A stretch of 64,000 bases of DNA, from the NCBI GenBank assembly GCA_016708785.1, contig JADJFC010000003.1, forward strand, positions 372,001-436,000, given 5' to 3'. Source of the stretch: Bacteroidota bacterium (GTDB lineage: Bacteria; Bacteroidota; Bacteroidia; AKYH767-A; 2013-40CM-41-45). This document shows positions 26,555-36,380 of the stretch, piece by piece. The notes beneath the pieces were generated by a model. That model saw only the letters and a program-made list of their open reading frames with translations, did no database searches and was not told the origin of the DNA. Position 1 is the first letter of the stretch. Each line of letters starts with the position of its first letter. The translations under genes were made by a program, and so were the position numbers.

Positions 26555-28149
26555 ATGAAAAAAACTCTACTCCCAATTTTTGCCTGCTTGACATTCTTTT
26601 TTTTAAATTTAAATGCCAAAGGGCAAACGGTTCTTTACACAGAAGATTTTGCATCAGGTGCACTTCCATCTGGGTGGACTAATGATAGCGTCGGTGTAAC
26701 TCCACTAAATGTGTGGTTATTTGATAACCCCTATTTGCGTACTATTACAGGTGGAGGTTTCGATACTGATTTTGCAATCTTCGATAGTGATGAAGCAAGC
26801 ACAAATGACAGTATTGAAGAATACGCTTCGTTGACAACCGCTGATATTAACGTCTCTTCTGCTACAGGTGCAGTATATCTGGAACTTGATGAACAATATC
26901 GCGCACTTGCGGTCCCGGAACAGATGGCTCATCAAAACGAATTGAATACAGTACAGATGCCGGTGCTACATGGACAACTGCTGTTTACGATTCAATGGAC
27001 TTTGGATATCCTGTTCCTGCTCATGCACAATACGCTATGAATTTGACAGGTGCAGCAAATGTTCGCATTCGCTTTACATGGACTGGTACATGGGATTGGT
27101 GGTGGGCAATCGATAATGTGGAAATTATTGATTATCCTGTTACCTGCGCAACTCCTCCAAATGCTGGTACTGCAGCTTCTAGTTTTACAACCGCTTGTCC
27201 TTTCAATGTAATTGACCTTTATCTTGAATTTGCGGATAGCTCGACAGGATTTACTTACCAATGGCAAGTGTCAACAGACAATGTTAACTGGACTGATATT
27301 ACAGGAGCGACTTCATCTTCGTATTCGCTTTCAGGTCAAGCACAGGCTTCATATTATTTGTGTAATATAACTTGTGGCGGATTAACTGGTACTTCAGCTG
27401 TTGTTGCAATCGGCCAAAATGCTCCACTTGATTGTTATTGCATTCCTGAATATTTGAATGGATGTGATGCACTTGGAAAAGTGGCAGTAAATACTTTGTT
27501 GAATGTAAGTGTCGATTGTAATGGTATACTTCCGGAGAATTATACACTATGGCCTGACACAGGAAGTTTAACTACAGATCTTGGCACAGGCGATTACTAT
27601 GATGTTACTATTGCTTCAGGACCCGGCTCTGGAATGCATGGTGCCGGAATCTGGTTTGATTTTAATGCTGATGGCGATTTTCAGGATGCCGGTGAATACA
27701 CACATGTTAGCGATACTATCCCTGAATTGTCGGGCGATTTTATCACAAATATCAATATTCCTGTGAATGCTGTTCTAGGACCAACAAGAATGCGTGTGCG
27801 ATATATTTATAGTACTCTAGTCACGTCAACTGACGATTGTTCAACAAATGGTTTTGGTGAAACGGAAGATTATACCGTGAATGTTGTTTTAGGAACAGGT
27901 GTGAAAAACAATCCTCTTCAATCGATAAAAGTTTATCCTGTTCCTGCTAATGACAGAATATTTGTTCAATCACCTGTTCAAGGTTCGATGCAAATCACTT
28001 TGCTCGACCAAACAGGCCGTATTTGTAGAAATATTCATTCTGCTTCAAATTCTTTGGAGATCAATACTTCTGACCTTTCAGCCGGAATTTATTTCATCCG
28101 ATTTGAAACAGAAAACAATACGCTTACAAGAAAAATTGTACTTAATTAA
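26555..28149 (+). CDS. Secreted T9SS-sorted protein with GEVED domain, one frameshift
   Basis: Two frames make one protein of about 531 residues. It has a signal peptide (LPIFACLTFFFLNLNAKGQ), then an N-terminal jelly-roll-like region (about 25-190) ending WAIDNVEIIDYP, an Ig-like region with YQWQVSTDNVNWTDITGATS, and a GEVED domain around AGIWFDFNADGDFQDAGEYT and GFGETEDYTVNV. The C-terminal T9SS sorting domain has VYPVPANDRIFVQS and AGIYFIRFET. The frames meet at 26908-26912: one more C (GCCGGTCCC) restores LAGPGTDGSSKRIEY and makes 532 codons. The protein should cross the outer membrane by T9SS and be surface-attached or released. Its ligand is unknown. Confidence 0.85.
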
Positions 28150-28181
28150 TAGGAATATGCAGATCGAATCGTTCTATTTAT

Positions 28182-28189
28182 TACTTTTG
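28182..28189 (+). promoter_or_regulatory. -7-like box before the metH leader
   Basis: TACTTTTG (28182-28189) matches the -7 consensus fully and would start transcription near 28196, before the riboswitch. No TTTG is visible at the right distance upstream. A small hairpin, CTCCGCT-ACCC-AGCGGAG (28213-28230), lies between this box and the riboswitch. Confidence 0.4.
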
Positions 28190-28234
28190 CCTATCGTTCT
28201 TTAAAAATTATTACTCCGCTACCCAGCGGAGACG

Positions 28235-28343
28235 CTTATCAAGAAAGGTGGAGGGATTGCGCCCTATGAAACCTTGGCAACCCTTATTCGCCGCTGCGAA
28301 TAGAAGGTGCCAACTCGCTCTTCTCAAAAAGAAGTCAGATAAG
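28235..28343 (+). promoter_or_regulatory. SAM-I (S-box) riboswitch upstream of metH
   Basis: The leader shows the S-box core in order: P1 strand CTTATC (28235-28240), AGAAAGGTGGAGGGATTG, CCCTATGAAACC and TTGGCAACC, a variable hairpin built on TATTCGCCGCTGCGAATA, AAGGTGCCAACTC, a short hairpin, and the closing P1 strand GATAAG (28338-28343). In the S-box family, SAM binding stabilises this fold and shuts off methionine genes. The next gene is metH, and a strong terminator (28381-28416) lies between, so control is probably by transcription attenuation. The remaining leader up to 28473 holds no further gene. Confidence 0.93.
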
Positions 28344-28380
28344 TCAGATTCGATTTGTAAAATAATATTCAATTATATAA

Positions 28381-28416
28381 AATCTCCTCTGGCTTTGTCG
28401 GAGGAGATTTTTTTTT
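28381..28416 (+). terminator. Riboswitch-linked intrinsic terminator
   Basis: AATCTCCTC (28381-28389) pairs perfectly with GAGGAGATT (28401-28409) around an 11-base loop and is followed by an uninterrupted T run. It lies 38 bp after the SAM riboswitch and 57 bp before metH, the position expected for the expression platform that stops transcription when SAM is plentiful. Confidence 0.88.
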
Positions 28417-28473
28417 GAGAAAACCTTGAACAATGAAGTTTAAGTAATAGTAATAAATAACAACAAACTACAG

Positions 28474-31400
28474 ATGAACCACCCCTGGTCAATCAAAGCA
28501 GAATTAAAAAAACGAATCCTGATTATCGACGGTGCAATGGGTACCATGATTCAGAGATATAAACTCGAAGAAGATGACTTCAGAGGGACTCGCTTTGCCG
28601 ACTTTTCTCATTTGCTGAAAGGTAACAATGATCTTTTGTCTATTACAAGACCTGATATCATCGAGGAAATTCATCTTCAGTATCTAAAAGCAGGTGCCGA
28701 TATTATCGAGACAAACACATTCAGTGCGCAACGTATCTCTATGGCAGATTATAATCTGGAAGAGATCTCTTATGAACTGAATTTTGAATCTGCTAAGATC
28801 GCAAAAGCTGCTGTTGCAAAATATGCAGCTGAAACCGGCAATACAAAGAAGTGGGTTGCAGGTGCTGTCGGTCCAACGAATCGAACATTGACTTTGTCGC
28901 CGGATGTAAATAATCCGCAATTCAGAGCAGTGACTTTTGATCAGGTTGCAAATGCATACGTTGAACAAATACGAGGATTGATAGATGGTGGTGTTGATCT
29001 CATTCTGATTGAAACCATCTTCGATACGCTGAATGCAAAAGCCGCTCTCTTTGCAGTTGAACAAGTTTTTGAAGAGAAGAAAGTGAAACTTCCTGTTATG
29101 ATCTCAGGAACGATCACAGATGCAAGCGGACGAACTTTATCCGGACAAACTGTTGAAGCATTTCTGAATTCAGTTTCGCACATCGATCTGCTTAGTATCG
29201 GATTGAATTGTGCATTAGGCGCAAAAGAAATGCGACCGTATATTGAAGAGCTGTCAGAGAAGGCGCCCTTTAATATTAGCGCATATCCAAATGCAGGATT
29301 ACCAAATCAATTTGGAGAATATGATGAAACCCCTGAACACATGGGTCATCACATGAGCGATTTTTTACACCATGGATTTTTTAAATATTGCAGGTGGTTG
29401 TTGTGGTACTACTCCTGAACACATCGAACACATTGCTAAAATTGCGTCTACGATTACGCCGAGAGAAATTCCTGTTATTGAACCATATCTTCGTATCAGC
29501 GGATTGGAAGCAGTAACACTACGTCCTGAATCTAATTTCATGAATGTCGGTGAACGGACAAATGTTACGGGATCGAAAAAATTTTTACGACTGATCAAAG
29601 AAGAGCAGTATGAAGAAGCTTTGTCAGTTGCACGTGAACAAACCGAAGGTGGCGCACAGGCAATCGATATAAATATGGATGAAGGTATGTTGGATGCGCA
29701 TTATGCTATGACGACTTACCTAAACTACATCGCTTCTGAACCTGATATTGCAAAACTTCCGATCATGATCGACTCATCGAAATTTCCGGTGATAGAATCA
29801 GGATTGAAATGCACACAGGGAAAATCGATCGTGAATTCCATCTCTATGAAAGAAGGCGAGAAGGAGTTTTTACGTCAGGCTCGTGTGATCCGCCGGTATG
29901 GTGCTGCAGTAATCGTAATGGCATTCGATGAAAAAGGCCAGGCTGATACTTTGAATCGCAGGATAGAAATATGTGAACGTGCTTATCGATTATTGACTGA
30001 AGAAGTAGGATTCCCTCCTCAGGATATTATTTTTGATCCGAATATCTTTCCTGTTGCAACAGGAATGGATGAACATCGTCGAAATGCAATCGATTTTTTC
30101 GAAGCAACAAAATGGATCAAGAAAAATCTGCCTTATGCAAAAGTAAGCGGAGGTGTTAGTAACGTTTCATTTTCATTTCGTGGAAACGATGTAGTTCGTG
30201 AAGCAATTCACTCTGCATTTTTATATCACGGGGTGAAAGCCGGAATGGACATGGGAATTGTAAACCCAAGTCAGTTACAAGTGTATGACGATATACCTAA
30301 AGATCTCTTAATAGCTGTTGAAGATGTTTTGCTCGACAGAAATGATGATGCTACAGAAAAATTAATTGCTATTGCAGAATCACTCAAAGGGCAGGTAAAC
30401 GTAAAAGAAGAAAAAGACGAAGCATGGCGTCGTGAGCCGGTTGAAAAACGATTGACTCATGCATTAGTGAAAGGCGTTACCGATTATATAGAAGCAGACC
30501 TTGAAGAAGCAAGAACTAAATATGAGAAAACACTTCACATCATTGAAGGTCCTTTAATGGATGGAATGAATGTAGTCGGTGATCTTTTTGGTGCAGGGAA
30601 AATGTTTTTACCACAAGTGGTTAAAAGTGCTCGTGTGATGAAAAAAGGTGTTGCCTATTTAACACCTTATCTGGAAGCGGAAAAAGCCGAAGGAAAAAGT
30701 AAAGCAGGGAAAGTTTTACTGGCGACTGTAAAAGGTGATGTTCATGATATAGGTAAAAATATTGTCGGGATAGTATTGGCATGTAACAACTATGATATTG
30801 TTGATCTGGGTGTAATGGTGCCTGCAGAGAAGATACTTGAAGCAGCCAGACGTGAGAATGTGGATGTGATCGGATTGAGCGGATTAATAACTCCAAGTCT
30901 GGACGAAATGGTGCACGTCGCAAAAGAATTGCAGCGTGAAGGTTTCAATCTCCCCTTAATGATTGGTGGTGCGACAACATCGAAAGTCCATACTGCCGTT
31001 AAGATAGAGCAGAATTATTCAAGTCCTGTGATCCATGTTAACGATGCTTCAAAATCCGTAACTGTTGTTTCTAATCTACTTTCAATTGCTAATCGTGAGC
31101 AATTCGTAAAAAATAATTCAGAAGAAAATTCAAGACTTCGCGAATATCATATTAATGCGCGTGCTAAAGCAGATGTGCTTTCTTTGGAAAACGCTCAGCA
31201 GAATAAATTCAAGATCGATTGGGAAACTGCAGAGATTGTTGCGCCAAATTTATTGGGAACAAAAGTCTTTATCGATTATCCAATTGCAGAAATTGCAAAG
31301 TATATCGACTGGACCCCGTTTTTTATAAGCTGGGAAATGAAAGGTTCTTATCCGAAGATCCTGAAAGATCCAATTCGCGGAGAAGAAGCGCAGAAATTAT

Positions 31401-32194
31401 TCAACGATGCGCAAGCAATGTTGAAACAAATCATTAATGAGAAATGGATCACTGCAAATGCAGTTGTAGGGATATTCCCGGCTACTGCAATTGGTGACGA
31501 TATTGAAGTTCTGGATCATGATGCGACTAAAACAATAGCTAAATTTCATACACTTCGCCAACAAAGCAGAAAAGCTGATGGCTTTGCAAATGTAGCTCTT
31601 GCCGATTTTATCAGACCTAAAGCACATGTTCTCACAGAGCAAAAATCTTCGCATAAAAATTTTTCTGTGGCCACTGCACCTGAAACTGATTTCATAGGCG
31701 CTTTCGCCCTGACTACAGGAATAGGGATGGAGAAGTGGATCGAGAAATTTGAGAAGGAACATGATGACTATTCATCGATAATGTTAAAAGCGCTTGCCGA
31801 CCGATTAGCAGAAGCTTTTGCTGAATTAATGCATGCCAAGGTTCGCCGCGAGTTGTGGGGGTATGCAGGCGATGAAAATTTGACAAGCGAGGAATTGATC
31901 AAAGAAAAATACAAGGGCATTCGTCCTGCTCCCGGTTATCCTGCTCAACCTGATCATACAGAAAAAATAACGATCTGGAAGCTTTTGGAAGTGGAGAAAA
32001 ATACAGGAATGACATTAACTGAAAGTCTGGCAATGTATCCGACATCTTCTGTTAGCGGACTTTATTTTGCAAATCCCGATTCACATTATTTTGGCCTCGG
32101 AAAAATTGCCAAGGACCAAGTGAATTCATATTCGCAAAGAAAAGGACTTGCTATTGAAGAAGTAGAAAGATGGCTCGGAAGTGTGATCCTTTAA
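28474..32194 (+). CDS. metH: Cobalamin-dependent methionine synthase, one frameshift
   Basis: Two overlapping frames make a full-length MetH (3720 coding bases, 1239 residues). The homocysteine-binding barrel starts RILIIDGAMGTMIQRY, with its zinc ligands in GLNCALG and NIAGGCCGTTPEHI. The folate domain has NVGERTNVTGSKKF, the cobalamin domain GDVHDIGKNIVG (His axial ligand) and the activation domain RPAPGYPAQPDHTEK. The frames join in the T6 run at 29377-29382: with five T the sequence reads HHGFLNIAGG, so one T is extra. It transfers methyl from methyltetrahydrofolate to homocysteine. SAM feedback acts through the riboswitch upstream. I treat the break as sequence error. Confidence 0.95.
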
Positions 32195-32237
32195 TATATC
32201 TTGTACTCTGAATTGTTTAAAATGCGGATTAAAGAAA

Positions 32238-33389
32238 TCACTGCTTGACGTTGTCACCGCTGATGATCTTTGAGTATGCAATCTTCCTTTTTATAAAATA
32301 CTTCTCAAGGAATTCGTATGAAATGTAAGCAATGAGAATGGTCAGTAAAGAAACAGTGACCAATTCAACAAAGAAATTGTCAATGGCAAACATGTTCAGT
32401 AATTTAATTCCGGCGAAAATTGCAAATGGATGTAACATATAGATCCCATAAGATATTTTTCCAAGAAAATTTAATACTCGGTTTTCAAGATTGAATATTC
32501 CATTCGGATTGGTGGCCAAATTCAGAATTAGTATTCCAAAAAGTATTGCATAAAATTCATAATGAAAGTATGGGATGTGGATTCCTAAAGCTATTAGTAT
32601 TGTCAGTAAAGAAATGACAAACACCTGCGTAAATTTATGATAAAGGAATTTTAATTTTATTTCATCTTTCTTGAAATAATAAAATGCTATCAGTCCACCA
32701 ATAGCCATGCAATCAATATTGAAAAGTTGCCAAAAGGAGAGAAATGTCTTTAAACCACTACTCCCTAAAACATATTTGTTCAATGCAAATCCACCAAACT
32801 TAACTGCTAAATAGAAAAAGATAATGCTGTAAAGTAACACTTCTTTATTTTTCACCTTTTTCATTAGTAACGGCCATTCAAAGTAAAATTGTTCTTCTAC
32901 TCCGACTGACCACATTTGAGAAATAAATGGAATAGCAGAATTCAAGATATATGCAACATTGGGCATCAGAAATAAAAAGAAAATGAAGTTGCTCGAGTAG
33001 TTTGAGAAAAGAGCTGTGTAGTTGATTGGCCCTTGTGTCAAAGCAAGATAGGGAAAGACAAAAAAGCCCATTCCCATGAGCAAATAATACAGTGGCCAGA
33101 TGCGGAGCATTCTGCGGATATAAAATTTCTTTACTTCAATTGTTCCTGTGGCTTCTTCTTCTTTAAGCAAAAGATAGGTTATCAAAAATCCACTTAAAAC
33201 AAAAAACAGGATGACGCCCAATTTTCCTATTACTTCGATAAAAGGAAAATCAAAGAAATTTTCCATTTGGAAAATCTGCTTTATTTGCTCATTATGGTGG
33301 ATCAAGACAAAAAAAGCCGCAATAAACCGCAGCCCGTTTAATCCCGGGAAATAGATACTTTCTCTTTTTATTGGTTGGTTTTCTGGCAT
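32238..33389 (-). CDS. Acyltransferase family 3 membrane protein (OafA-like)
   Basis: A 383-residue protein with about ten helices. The N-terminus has FPGLNGLRFIAAFFVLIHHN, where the Arg and the His pair are the conserved catalytic features of the family. YIRRMLRIWPLYYLL follows, then SVGVEEQFYFEWPLLM and a final helix with KISYGIYMLHPFAIF. Such proteins O-acylate surface sugars or peptidoglycan at the membrane. It is a single gene facing metH tail to tail and is not near the polysaccharide locus, so its acceptor is unknown. Confidence 0.9.
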   Translation of the reverse strand: MPENQPIKRESIYFPGLNGLRFIAAFFVLIHHNEQIKQIFQMENFFDFPFIEVIGKLGVILFFVLSGFLITYLLLKEEEATGTIEVKKFYIRRMLRIWPLYYLLMGMGFFVFPYLALTQGPINYTALFSNYSSNFIFFLFLMPNVAYILNSAIPFISQMWSVGVEEQFYFEWPLLMKKVKNKEVLLYSIIFFYLAVKFGGFALNKYVLGSSGLKTFLSFWQLFNIDCMAIGGLIAFYYFKKDEIKLKFLYHKFTQVFVISLLTILIALGIHIPYFHYEFYAILFGILILNLATNPNGIFNLENRVLNFLGKISYGIYMLHPFAIFAGIKLLNMFAIDNFFVELVTVSLLTILIAYISYEFLEKYFIKRKIAYSKIISGDNVKQ

Positions 33390-33473
33390 AGGCTGATTTG
33401 GAGCCCGTATTTAAAAATCTCCGATCTTGTACGATAGAAATAGTGATTAGTTATTGCCTAACAACAATTGGCA

Positions 33474-35012
33474 TCATTGAATGATCATAGGTACTCTTTT
33501 TACATTTGCAGAAGTTGTGATCTGAACAATATATGCACCGGTAGGTAGCTCAGACTGAATTTTTGAATTGCTTAAATTATCTTTTACATAAACCAAATTA
33601 CCTGTAAGGTCAAATATTTTCACATTACTTTCTTTATCGTTTGAATCAATCTTTAAAGAGAACGATCCATTGTTTGGATTTGGATAAACGTGCCATTCAG
33701 TATTAGTAATCTCATTGATGCCTGTGTTCAAACCTCCGAGATAGCGCAGTACATAGAAATTATCGGGCAATGTCCTCGCACTTCCACACAGTACAATATC
33801 ATCATTTGAATCTATCGTAAGCCCAAAACCTTCGTGCTGTGCACTTGCAACTTGTTTGTATGAAACTCCATTCGTGCCAAATGTTGGATCTATCATACCG
33901 TTTTCATCAAATCGGCATAATCCAAATGCACTACCAATTACATAGGTTCTCCCTGACACAATAATTTTTCCATCGGATTGAAGCGCAATTCGTCGTCCAT
34001 TGTCAATGCCCATTGTTCCATTGAAATCATGTGAAGCAAAACCATTTGTGCCAAAGGAGTTGTCAAGTGTTCCTGTCGAATCAATTCTTAGGATTGTAAA
34101 ATCATATTGACCGTTGTTATAGGACGTGCCTCCAAAGAGAATTTTCTTGTCATTTTGTATTGTGATATCATACCCGTAATCGTCGTCATTCGCACCCATT
34201 GGGTAGGTTCCAATTCCGTTTACTGCAAAAGAACTATCAATTGCTCCATCTATTTCATATCTCACGCATGTAAATACATATGCTGAACCGATTGAAATGT
34301 CACCGGCCAATAAAATCTTGTCGTCCGATTGTATTTTCATCGAATAGCAATTGTCTGTTGAAGTTCCAATTGCAGTAACTACTTGTCCATTATTCCCAAA
34401 CGTACTGTCAACACTGCCGTTACTGTTGAACCGTGCCATTCCAAAGTCTGCGGTGCCGGCGTTTGAAACGATTCCTGCTAGGATAATTTTTCCGTCGCTT
34501 TGAATTCCTATTCCATAACCATAATTATTAAATGGAGCACTTCCCACTCCTAGCGTTGAAAAACCACCGTTACCAAAGGTCGTGTCAAGATCACCATCAA
34601 TTGTTAGTCTACTTACAGCAAAGCTATATCCTGTGCCATCATAATAATCGCCACCCATTACTAGCTTTCCATCTGTTTGCAAAGCTGAACAGTAAGCGTA
34701 ACTGTATTGTCCGCCATTGATGGCAACTTTACTCAAGCCACTCATTCCATAGAGATTGTCAACCGAGCCGTCATGGTTATATCTGACGGTTGCAAATTCT
34801 ATCGTTGTGCCATCATTTATAAAACCGGTTGCCAGATATTTTCCTGTATTCAAGGATAAAATATTTCTACACGTTGCAGTACCAGTTGTGCTGAGAGGAG
34901 TGGCTACTACTCCGTAGGTCCCAAAAGAACTGTCAATGATTCCTGCTTGCGAAAATGCCTGAACACAGACGAACAGCGAAAGCACAAAGGTTAAGATTTT
35001 TTTAATTTTCAT
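33474..35012 (-). CDS. Secreted delta-60 repeat protein with T9SS sorting domain
   Basis: A 512-residue protein with a signal peptide (KILTFVLSLFVCVQAFSQ). The body is built of about seven delta-60 repeats, each about 55-60 residues and ending in patterns such as DTTFGNGGFSTL, DSTFGNNGQVVTAI, DNSFGTNGFASHDF and DPTFGTNGVSYKQV, with QSDGKII-type strands between them; these probably fold as a beta-propeller. The C-terminal domain WHVYPNPNNGSFSLKI followed by TGAYIVQI is a T9SS type A sorting signal. It is likely a surface or released binding protein; the ligand is unknown. The gene is a single unit on the minus strand. Confidence 0.9.
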   Translation of the reverse strand: MKIKKILTFVLSLFVCVQAFSQAGIIDSSFGTYGVVATPLSTTGTATCRNILSLNTGKYLATGFINDGTTIEFATVRYNHDGSVDNLYGMSGLSKVAINGGQYSYAYCSALQTDGKLVMGGDYYDGTGYSFAVSRLTIDGDLDTTFGNGGFSTLGVGSAPFNNYGYGIGIQSDGKIILAGIVSNAGTADFGMARFNSNGSVDSTFGNNGQVVTAIGTSTDNCYSMKIQSDDKILLAGDISIGSAYVFTCVRYEIDGAIDSSFAVNGIGTYPMGANDDDYGYDITIQNDKKILFGGTSYNNGQYDFTILRIDSTGTLDNSFGTNGFASHDFNGTMGIDNGRRIALQSDGKIIVSGRTYVIGSAFGLCRFDENGMIDPTFGTNGVSYKQVASAQHEGFGLTIDSNDDIVLCGSARTLPDNFYVLRYLGGLNTGINEITNTEWHVYPNPNNGSFSLKIDSNDKESNVKIFDLTGNLVYVKDNLSNSKIQSELPTGAYIVQITTSANVKRVPMIIQ

Positions 35013-35155
35013 CGTGTGCGATATTGTTGAATTGTAAACCTAACATTTAAGTTTGTGACTTACAATACTATTTTTTCATTAGTTTCCAAGATTCTCTAAC
35101 AGTTCGATTGTTAATCATTCTTTTTTTACCATCGAAAAGGGTGTCCTTAATGCCT

Positions 35156-35163
35156 TATTTTTG
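35156..35163 (+). promoter_or_regulatory. -7 box close to the start of the kinase-like gene
   Basis: TATTTTTG (35156-35163) matches the -7 consensus fully and ends six bases before the ATG at 35170. No TTTG is seen at the -33 position. The spacing predicts a leaderless or nearly leaderless transcript. Confidence 0.45.
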
Positions 35164-35169
35164 TTTCTA

Positions 35170-36192
35170 ATGAACGAAATTTCAAAAAAGAAAAAGAGTT
35201 ATCGGATCAGCGAAGAGCTGTTTATTTATTTGGAAGATTTTGGCCGTACTGCTGAATTGCCTTTTGTTTATCAGGATTTGCTTAGATACAATTATTCAAT
35301 TCAGCTCTCCAATAAGGCCGGACAAGATACACTTTGGGAAACGGTATTCTATACTCCACAAGAAACAGAAGAGCTGAACAGTCGTTTGGTTATGACCTAT
35401 GCCATGATGAAAGTGGAAGGGAATATGTCGCTGATGGAACATTTATATGTTGACCGAATCGATTACTGCCCTTTTGGTAATTCGAGGCCATTTCGAATCA
35501 GGATCAAGAATCAGTACAACGATAACTACGATTACTTTTATGTGAAATTGGCTGATGCATCACGGGTCTATGGACTGGAATTCGAAGATATTCTTTCGCC
35601 AAATCGGATCAATTATATGGTCAATGCCGATACTTTGATTGAAGAACATATCATAGGAATACCCGGCGATCAATTCATTCAAAATAATCTTCGTGACCTT
35701 ACCGTTAACCATACTCGGTTGGCTAAGGAATTTATCAAGTTTAATGAGAGGTGCTTTGTCAGGCTGTTGGGCGATATGAGGTCCTATAATTTCATAATTG
35801 ATATGACAGCAGATTTTGATGATACACAATTTCGTTTCCGGGCTATCGACTTTGATCAGCAAAGTTATGAGGGTAAAAAAACGATGTACTTACCTCAATT
35901 TTTCAAGGAAAATAATCCATATGTCGAACTGTGCGTGAAGTATATGAATAGGGAAACCATCTTACAGTATCAACTCGAAGAAAGATCTCTGATCTCAAGG
36001 AGGATGAAGACTGCCCGGTTCCGACTCGCTTCTTTGTTGGAAGTCATGGAAGGCGATGAAATCAGTCAAAAAGAGAAAGTTTATCAGTTGAGGGACGAGC
36101 TGGCTGACCATTACAAGTCTGAAATGTTCAGAAAGTGCAAAAATATGGGCCACATCATGAAAGTCAGCCTTGAAATGCTATCTATACACTAG
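35170..36192 (+). CDS. Protein of unknown function with kinase-like motifs
   Basis: A 340-residue soluble protein with no signal peptide. I recognise no named family, but kinase-type motifs appear in the right order. DYFYVKLADAS carries Lys126, which could be the ATP-binding Lys. IEEHIIGIPGDQF resembles a hinge. LLGDMRSYNFIIDM has Asp202 and Asn207 with the catalytic-loop spacing (Asp plus five), and FRAIDFDQQSYEG has Asp227 in a DFD like the metal-binding DFG. The tail is helical and charged. This is the pattern of aminoglycoside-kinase/HipA-like enzymes. The ATG at 35170 is preferred over a TTG at 35161 because a -7 box overlaps the latter. It stands alone between a secreted protein and an efflux pair, so context gives no clue. 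Confidence 0.75.
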   Translation: MNEISKKKKSYRISEELFIYLEDFGRTAELPFVYQDLLRYNYSIQLSNKAGQDTLWETVFYTPQETEELNSRLVMTYAMMKVEGNMSLMEHLYVDRIDYCPFGNSRPFRIRIKNQYNDNYDYFYVKLADASRVYGLEFEDILSPNRINYMVNADTLIEEHIIGIPGDQFIQNNLRDLTVNHTRLAKEFIKFNERCFVRLLGDMRSYNFIIDMTADFDDTQFRFRAIDFDQQSYEGKKTMYLPQFFKENNPYVELCVKYMNRETILQYQLEERSLISRRMKTARFRLASLLEVMEGDEISQKEKVYQLRDELADHYKSEMFRKCKNMGHIMKVSLEMLSIH

Positions 36193-36198
36193 CACCTT

Positions 36199-36288
36199 CT
36201 TCTGCGGTTTTTCTGCGTAATCTGCGCAATCTGCGGGAGAAAAATTAACTGTAAATTTCTCCCGCAGATTGCGCAGAAAACCGCAGAA
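36199..36288. repeat. Modular TCTGCG inverted repeat, copy B
   Basis: The left arm (about 36199-36243) has four TCTGCG words and ends CTGCGGGAGAAA. The right arm (36256-36288) is its reverse complement except that one TCTGCGTAA word is missing. The arms therefore differ by a whole module, which suggests the words are gained and lost as units. It lies in the 188-bp gap between the kinase-like gene and tolC, just before the likely tolC promoter (TAATTTCG at 36350). Confidence 0.88.
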
Positions 36289-36380
36289 TGAACACAGAAT
36301 TTAATTGGTTAATCTTGGTTAATGACTGTTTTTATCTTTAGTTTTATCCTAATTTCGCCACCACAATTGTTAATTCTTCT

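Noticed and set aside
29372..29418. Two separate metH genes (split enzyme)
   Set aside because: The second frame begins inside the conserved zinc-ligand region of the first domain, and removing one T gives a standard full-length MetH. A natural split would fall between domains.
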